From the NCBI RefSeq assembly GCF_028583425.1, contig NC_072800.1:9065001-9129000 (forward strand): DNA of 64,000 bases, given 5' to 3'. The position numbers and the translations under genes were made by a program. Below are positions 35,101 to 44,100 of this stretch, in pieces. Within the stretch, counting starts at the first letter, position 1. The number at the start of each line of letters is the position of its first letter. The notes beneath the pieces are model-generated. The model was not told where the DNA came from. It made no database searches and worked only from the letters and a program-made list of their open reading frames with translations. Source of the stretch: Eublepharis macularius. Its lineage: Eukaryota; Chordata; Lepidosauria; Squamata; Eublepharidae.

Positions 35101-38100
35101 GTATATAAATCGAATGTTGTTGTTGCTGGCGGCTCTCTTGGCCTGCTTTGGACTGCAACTGGATCCTGCTGCCGAGTGAGTGGAGTGGATTCCTGGCTGT
35201 TGCCTGGTTTGAGAGTCATTAGACTCACTGGGTTCTTTCTCTCTTTGTAGGGAGGGCTTTGGCCTGGTGTCTGGGAGAGTTAGAGGTGGGGGGAAGGGAA
35301 AAGGGTTTTTTTTTAATTTTACATTTCCAAAACTGCTTTTTTTGCTGTGTTTGGGCTTTGTTTGGGCTTTTGCGTAGGGAGGCTTTGGTTTCTGACTTTT
35401 GAAGTTGGTTATATTTACTGTTTTATGTACTGTTTATTTACTGTTTGCTGCTTGTTCTGGGGGTGGGGGGGAGCTGTTTTTCCCTGTTATTGGGCTTTCT
35501 TTACAGAAGTTTGGGGGTTTTTTTTGCTAGGCTCAGTTTTCTGTTGGCATAGAAGTTTAATTTGGTCAGGTGTTCAATTGTTGTTGATCTTCTGGGGAGA
35601 AGTGTTTGTTGGCGTGCTTGATTCAGTTTATTAACTTAACCTAGCGGTGCTTGGGTGTATTTTTGGGGTATCCTGGGAGAGTTGTGCCCCTTCCCATCTT
35701 ATGTAAATATTTCCTTGTGCCATTTCCCCCTTTTTTTTTTGCACTATTCTGTGCACTGCTTGTGCAATACATGCTGATTAGACAACTACATATGCTAAAG
35801 CAAAAACTGGCATTCATTTGTTATTGATGGCATTAACACAGACTGCGGCTTATGCCACCTCTTTGCCTCTGACAGACCCACGTTGGCTGATGCTCCAGGA
35901 TAATGAATGCCATGTAATAGCTTTGCCAAAGGAAAGCTCCTCTGCTGGTGGAATGGATCCCCAGGCTCCAGGCAAAAATTGCGACTCACTACAATCCTCC
36001 CCACTCCCCATCGGATGAAAAAAGCTGCAGGGTGGGGAGCCAGAAAGCAACACTTTTCTTGCTGCTTACTTCCTACTGTGTATAGGATTAATATTTTTAG
36101 TATGGTAGTGAGTTCCTCAAGGTTTGTGTTGTGTGAAAAAAGTACTCTTTTTGTTCATGCTGAACCTGCTGCCAGTCAGTTTCACTGGGTGATCTAAAGA
36201 TAATGAGAGGAATTTCTCTGTCATTTCTACAGTCTTTCCCCCCAGACCTTTAGGTGTGTTTCCTTTCTTGCAGACCTCTTGGAAAACAAAACTGCAGCAG
36301 CTCCTGCAGCTCTGGTCTCTCACTCTGGCTCAATACAGAAAGCAGAAGTACAAGAAAAGATTGTGGAGAGGTAAAGGATCTAAACCGAAAGCTGAATCTT
36401 GTCTGCTTTGAAAGGGTCTAAACATTGTTTGCCTAGTAAAAGTAAGTGAAATGTGATATGGACTCTCTTGTAAATCTGTGTGTATTCTCCATTGTAATCT
36501 GTGTGTATTCTCCATTGTAATCTGAAGTATTGGTTGTTTTCTCAAAGAAGGCGAAGTCTGATGAAATTATTGCATCAGCATGTAGTGTTTCTGTTGTAGT
36601 GTTTCTCTGAAGGAATTAAAAACGTGAGCCCTATGCATTAGCCGAAGATAAACCTTCATTTTAACTTTTCAGGAGAGAGAACACAGCCGAGGCCTTACCA
36701 GAGGGATTTTTTGATGATCCTGAAGTGGATGCAAAGGCAAGTGTGATTTGTTCTGGTGATTTCAGCTCATATTAATAGAGGAATTAATCCAGCTAGCTCA
36801 GTTCTAATAGATTTACATAATCACTGAAAGTCCTTCTTGGTAGCTTTTGGTAAGTGATGCGGTTATGATGCTGATTTTTTGTCAGCCTTTTTTAGAGGGC
36901 TTCTGTGATGTGATACTTTAAGCAAGACTAGTCAGGTTGCTCTTGTATTTCTCATGTGTATTCAGTTTCCTCTAGTCTTACATAATCTCTTAGGAATTTT
37001 TACACATTTCAACGTGTTGACAAATGGAGAGCGTATTGAACACTCCAACTTTTTGAAATGCCATTGACATTTCCAGCTGTATTGCTGGTTCCAGTGACAT
37101 TTCTTCTGTCACTAGGCAAATCCATGTGGGCGTGTGTGTGTTGGTTAGCATTGTAGCCGAATTTGAGAGCCTTCCTCTATAGGAGGGGTGGCCACACTTG
37201 CTTAATGTAAGAGCCACATAGAATAAACATGAGATATTTGAGAGCCACAAGACATGATGCATTGAAGTGACTTCAGAGGAAGAGGCGGGTTTCGGGGAGT
37301 GCCCTGAAAGTGACATCACAGGAAGGGGTGGGGTTTGGGCACAGTATGCTGGAAGTGATGTCATCGGAAGGGGTGGAGCTTGGGAAGGACTCCCATCTGA
37401 CCTTTGACCTGGAAGTGACATTACAAAAAGTGATATCATCCTTGCAAGGCACCACCTCCAAAGTATTCTGGCTCCACCCCCAAAGACCCCAGGTATTTTT
37501 TGAGTTGGACTTGGTAACCCCAATGTTTTATTGAAAATAAGAAATACATGGAAAGAAAGAAGGAAGGAAAAAAGGAAAGGGAGGGAGGGAAAGACATGGA
37601 AAGACAGAAAGGAAGAAAAAGACAGAAAGGAAGACATGGAAAGAAGGAAGGAAAAGACAAAAAAAGAAGATATGGAAAGAAGGAAGGATGAAAAAAGGAA
37701 AGAACGAAAGACAAGGAAGGAAGGCATGGAAAGAAGGAAGGGAAAAAGGAAAGACAAGGAAGGCATGGAAAGATATGGAAGGAAGTAAAGAGGAAGGAAG
37801 AAAGGAAGGGAAAGAAGGAAAGAAATACATGGAAGGAAGGAAGGAAGGAAGACATGGAAAGATGAAGTAAAGAGAAAGGAAGAAAGGGAAAGAAAGATTT
37901 GGAAAGGTATGAAAAGATATAGAAGGAAGTAAAGAGGAAGGAAGGAAGAAAGACATGGAAAGAAGGAAAGGAAGAAATGGAAAGGTATGGAAAGAAGAAA
38001 AGAGGAAGGAAGGAAAGCTTGGAAAGATGGAAAAAAGTAAAAAGGAAGAAAGGCAGGGGAAGGAAGGAAGAAAGAGATGGAAAGAAGGAAAGAGAAAGGA

Positions 38101-41100
38101 AGAAAGAAAAATGGAAAGAAGGAAAGAAAGAGAGATAAAGAAATCAAGGAAGGAAGGATCACAAAAGCGGAGCCACACAATTTTAATGCAAGCACATGTC
38201 CTCTGAAGCAAATACACTCCCTGCCCCTCCATCCCAGCTGAGCTGCACGCACTTATGGGTGAGCCAGTCCTCCGTGCAATGAATGGGGCTTCCGCCCATG
38301 CAAAAGCACCCTAGCGCAAGCTGCACTTCGTGCCATGAGCGGCTGTTGCCAACTGCGCGCTTGCCTACTCAGGAGTAAGCCAGCAAGCAGGAAGTCCTGG
38401 GCCACTTCTGTCTTGGCGCTTCCTCACCGCTTCTTCGCTGCTCTCTTTCCCCTTCCCCCCAAGTGCCCTTCCCGGGCGCTCGCTGCAAGCGCAGGGCTGG
38501 CAAAGCTCGGTGCCTGCAGACGAGTGCCCAGCATGGCAAGGGAGGGTGGGCTGTCCTCGGCCCTGGCCCCGCCCTTTCCTTGCTCCAGCATTGGGAAAGA
38601 AAGGGGAAGCACGGCTGGGTGCCTAGATCGGGAGAGCGGCTGGTCCGCTCTGCCCCTTAAAGGGAGGAGTGAACTTGCAAGCCTCTGGGAGCCGCCAAAT
38701 AAGGCTTGAAGAGCCGCATGCAGCTTGTGAGCCGCCATTTGGCCAACCCTGCTCTATAGGACGCAGACAGAAGAGCTCCTTCTGTTGGAGGAAGGCTTCC
38801 CCCTTGAGTGAGTTGTAAGATTCAGGCCAGTGTCAAGGTGCGGTTTCAAAATGACAACCGGTGCAGTGTTTGTGAGTAATGTATGAATGGCTTGTAATCT
38901 TGCTCGTTGCTGCCAGTAAGCAATGCCCTGGTGCCTCTGCTTGTCTCCTTTCCCATCCCAACAGCCAATACTGGCACAAGGCACACACGGGCAGCTAGAG
39001 AGCCATCTGAGTGCCTCAAAATCTTCTCATATTAAGGAGAGAAACAACACCCCCCCCCCATTTCTGCAGTCCTGCCAGGAGCAGCTGGCTGCTTTAATGA
39101 CTAGTGGTATCTCACTTTCCCGCCTGTGCTTTTTACATCACTTGAGGTTGCTTTTCTTCAGAAGCTCCATAAAGAACCGCTGGGAGTTTTGGCAAACAGG
39201 TTAGTGGTCTCTGTTTTAGGACCTTTCCCTGACTTTGCAGGGAGGTACAGAAAAGTGTTCTTGAGTTAATACTCTGCCTCCTTAAGGGTCACAGCCATAG
39301 GAACTGCATTTCCGAAATATTGCAGCACTTTTTCTAGATTGCCACCTCATTTGTGGAGATTGTGAGCTCCTTAAAGTGGAAACTAGTGTACCTGTGTTTA
39401 CCTAAATGTCCTGGTGAACTGTCGATTGCAGGCAGTATTATGTGTGCTTGGCGATTTCCGTACACAGGCAGGAACTTGGTATTAGGTGCAGAACTCAGTA
39501 CTCTGAGAATCTTGCAACTTCAAACAAAAAAGGAACATTTGCAGAGGTGGGTTTGAAAATGTGCATACAATATCTAGAGTCATCTATGAAGCTAGAACGG
39601 GGAGGCTTGGTAGGATTTCCTATGTCTGCGAGGCGGCTTGCTTCATCCCTCCCAGGGAATGGAGTAGCAGCAGAATAAATTAGGCAATTTAAGCAAATGT
39701 CTGGGAAGTCACAGAACCCGGCTTTCCATGGGACAGAAGGCTTCCCGTTTTGTTTGTTACAATCCTTGATCAGCCAAAGAGAGGATTTCCAAAGGAAGTT
39801 GGCTGCCCTGATAGGAAGACTCCTTCGTGGGTTCTGTGTCGCTTGTTTTGTGCGGTTCCACACACACTGTTGGTCTGTTTGGCATAATTCTAAATGGTCT
39901 GACTAGTGGCACAGTCTGCGCTGGCAGGGTCAGAGTACTGATCTGCATGTTGCACAAAGGGAAGGGGTAGCCTCAGAATGGGAACTGTATCTCTTTAAAC
40001 TGCAGTGCTGGGTTTGTGTGCGCATTTTTGAAGGTTCAACAGCATGGGGAAAATGCAGAAAACTAGCACATCAGGAGGAAAGATTTAGCATAGTCCTGGC
40101 TATGCTAGCTTATGACAAGCAGGGAGAGCTTTACTTGGAAGTGTCTGCAAAAATTGACACTACAGCTGCCACATAACCATCCAGTCTGAAAGAGACTCGT
40201 CCAGCATTCTGTCCATGTAACGTGCAGAATAGATTTTGCCTAACTCGATGGTAGGCGTGACAGAGACTGGGTTAAATCCTGTGGAATGCTCTGCTCCATC
40301 CCCTGCTGAACTGAATAGGTGCACCCACGATTCTGCTGTATTTGCTGTGTCTGTCCTGCTCTTGATTCTGCATCGTTCCTGTTCAGTCCAGTGGGGCTGG
40401 TGCAAGTGAACTTCCCACTGGATTATGTTGTCCTTGTCTGCTGTATCTGCCTGGATATTCTTGCTCTCAGATAAGCACAGGAAGCTCTCAAGTGCAAGGA
40501 GTGGTTAGGTGCTGTTTGTGGTGGCCTCGGTCTGCTGAAGGAATGAATGCTTCCGAAGCGATCTTAATATTAGGAGAAATTCTTTAAAGCAGCTACTGAT
40601 TGAACATCTCAGGAGGAAGATAATTCTTTGTTAGCTTTTATTATTATGAAATATCAATTAAACTTGGAAAAAGACAGACCACAATAGAGAGAGACAAGTG
40701 TTATGTTAGAAATGTAGAAATGACCACAGTAAACAAAACTGATACATGACTGAAGTTTTTTTTTATATATATATATATATAGTGATAAGATTTTGTAAAT
40801 GCTTTACATCATGAAGTACAATTAGTCATTTAGAAGTAAAGTACATCTATGACTTGGATTTACCAGGAAAAAACCAAATGCACAAAATATAGACCTAGTG
40901 TAAATTTGCTACACATCATTCTCTGGACACTGGTGTTCAATGGGTTGAGCCCAAATTGCCACCTAGAAGGTGAAATGGAAACGCTGGCTTCCCCCGCTTG
41001 CTTGTGGCGCTTTTCATGAGGTTTGCACCCGGAGAGTTGCTCTTGACCTTTATGTTCAGCAGCTGAGTAGGTGGTGAGGCAGCCCCAGCTTCTCTTGCCC

Positions 41101-44100
41101 CCCCCCCTCCTATTTCTTATGGCTTCAGATACGACTCCACAGGTAAACCTGGGGCCACCTCTGTCTTCAGTAGTGGATTTGAAGGTAAAAGGTAAATCAT
41201 CTCATTGATGCAGCGTGGCCGTGAGAGGCACAGCTGATCCCGAGCTTACCTTCCATTGCCAGTCTAACAAGGGTCAGTATGGTGTCTGCCTAAACGCTGT
41301 GCTCGTGTTCCCACATGGTGATGTCCTCTTTTGGCTTCCGGCGTTGGAGGTATACCTGAGATCTGGTGGAATAGTGAGGGGTGGGTTAAGTGACAGGAAG
41401 TCTCTGGTTCAGACCTGCTCCAGCCATGAGCTCATGGGGGGAACTGAACCTCTCTGCCTAAGTCTCCCATCTGCAATAGGGATTATATTAATTTTTTCTT
41501 TAAGATAATGTGTGTGAGATGCTCTGAAATATTCTAAAGTTCCATATAAATGCTGAGAGCTGTTAATATACTTATTTAGGTTTCTAAAGGCACGAGTCTT
41601 CTGAAGCATTGCAAAACATGTAAGTTTCTGGAATACACAGGGGTCTCTCACACACACTTTTACAAAATTTTTGCTTTTTTGATGGCTTTTTGGGAACCTC
41701 CCCTTCAGTTGTTCAACCTGTACAGGTAGGGGCATGTTCCTGTCTACTTGTAATCAGTTCTTGCAGCTTAGCATTTTTGTATGAGTTTTGACTGATAAGA
41801 CTGGCCAGATTTTCAATGCTTGTGTTTAAAGCAAAGAAATTAAAGAAGGTATTGCTAAAACCATATATACCACAATTTCTTGCAGTCCTCATAAGTATTA
41901 TCTCTGTGGTCTTTAGAACAGGAAAAGTTGTTGCTGTACCAGAAATGCCAGATCATTCTTAGCATTTCCAAAAAAAAAAAAGTTTAAGCTCTGGCAGCCT
42001 TAACATTTGCACGAAGGCAGAGCAAATTTATTGTTTTAAGTTAGGCTCCCGCCCCCCGCTGCAGATGTGGGCATGCGTTGCCTGTTCCAGAGCATCAGCA
42101 GGGCTTGGCGTCAGAACTCTTTGCTGCAGCATTTAGCAGAAGTAGAATCAAAGGTGGACTTAGAATTGTTGTCGAGAAGTAAGAGTGAAGCATTGGTTTG
42201 TTCTTAGGTCCGAAAGGTTGATGCCCCAAAGGATCAGATGGACAAAGAATGGGATGAATTCCAGAAGGCCATGCGACAAGTCAGCACGGTAAGTCGGTGT
42301 CTTCTGGCTCGAGCGGCTTGCAGAGTGCTGCCGAGTGCAGAACTGGAGCTTAGCGGAATGACTGTGTTTGCTGGCTGCTTGCCTTAATTTTGTGTAAGTT
42401 TACAAAGTGAATTTTAACAGTCTGCCATTCAAGAGTGGCCTGTCTAGCCCTATTCATACTGTGAAATTGATCCTTTTTTGGTAAAAGGCTGTATTCTTCT
42501 AAATCTGTTTTGTGGGACAGTTGGTGGGGGTGGGGGGAGATGGTGAAGATGGCTATGTACTTAACTTTCCTAAATTGATCCATGGACTCTGAATAAAAGG
42601 AGTGCAGTATGTATATGCCACAAAACCTTACTGAAGTGACATTAGGCACCTTTTGTCAATGTCTGTTTGTTTGAACTCTGCATTCGGCTCTATAAAAGTG
42701 TGAACCTGTCAGGTCTCTTGTGTCTTTATGCAAAGAGTCTGTACCTGTTGCAGGAGTTTGGGGGCTTTGTCGTGAATTTTAACAGTCCTCTGTGTGTGTT
42801 TATATTGGCAGATTTCCCTACCCAGTTGCACAAGGGGCTCTGTGGCTTGCCAGTGGGCTGTAGCAGATTCCACTCGGCAGCTTCTCCATTGTTTCTTGTC
42901 TTGGCTTTCAGACAATTCCCATAAATGAATTGTTGGGTGGAAAGTGTTGCAGAGCAGACCATATCCTGTTCCCAAATGTACTTGGTGCTGTCAACACAGC
43001 ACATGTTCATACAAGATCAGTTGTTGGCACGTTGTGTGAACGTGAGTAATCTGCAAGGGCTGTCCTTGGTTACAAGTTGACCATTGGCTGCACAGTATCT
43101 CCAAGACATTCAACCTTGAGAAAGTATATGCTGAAAGATATAACAGGTTAAAATACATTTTGAAATACAGATGAGGTGGTTGACAAATAATAACAAGAGT
43201 TCCTAGGCCTGACTTTTCACTATCATGGTATGTTCATAAAGCATCCTAAGATCTTTTGAATAGAAGCAGGCCCCTCCCTGCCTGTGCTGCGTGCCTTCAT
43301 CAAGTTGAGACTGAATTATGTTTTGAATTTGCTTACATTCTGAAGAACTATGTTAGCTGTAAATTAACATTGGTAATGCCATATCCCTCAGCGGTGGTTA
43401 AGGTGGGAAGAGTGAATCTGCTGTGGAGAGGGACCATAAAGGTTCTTGGCTGGCTCCTGGTCTCATAAATGCAGTTGAGAAGGCCAGCTTGAGTTGAACC
43501 CAGGCCCCCCCGGGTGTAGTTTTCTACATTTTCACAGCCTCTAGTGAGAAGAAGCACCCCACTCCGAGTTAACTCTAAATCCACTCCCCCCACCAGTCTC
43601 TTCCATTGGGAAATAATAAGATCGCTGTCTTTTCTGAGTTAGATTTCAGAAGCTATAATGGCCGAAGAAGATGAGGAAGGGCGACTTGACCGGCAGATTG
43701 GGGAAATTGATGAACAGATGTAAGTAGATAAATCCTGGCTTCCCAAAAATTGGGTTTTCCATAAAGTGGCTCTATTGATTTGTTTCTAAAAAATAAATGT
43801 TCATTTTAACATAACTTACCAATTGTATAATTTTGTTCAAAACTTGATTCATACATTTTTAATTTGCTGATATGCTTTTCAATTACATCAATTGTGTGTT
43901 TAAGAGAAAGATGAAATCAAAGCCTTCCAACAAGACGAAAGGCATGTTAAAGTCTCTCTTGGGCAAGCTGCATGTTCACCATCAGGGGCCACACTGGAAA
44001 TTTAACATGAGCTAATGAGACACAATAATGTCCATAAATTACCATTTCTGTATTGAAGGTTGAGGTAGGCTTAAATTGATCATCACTTCTTAATATCTGG

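Larger units (their letters stand above)
36737..42207 (+). other. ZNF830 intron 7, a GC-AG intron
   Basis: 5.5 kb, donor AAG|GCAAGT, acceptor TTCTTAG. It holds the hAT element at 37183-38751, an (AT)n run at 40764-40781 and otherwise unique-looking DNA. The stretch 38760-42207 has no gene that I can support. Confidence 0.85.

Noticed and set aside
36990-38252. 420-codon minus-strand frame rich in Phe, Leu and Ser
   Set aside because: It is the complement of the purine tract in the hAT element; composition alone keeps it open.
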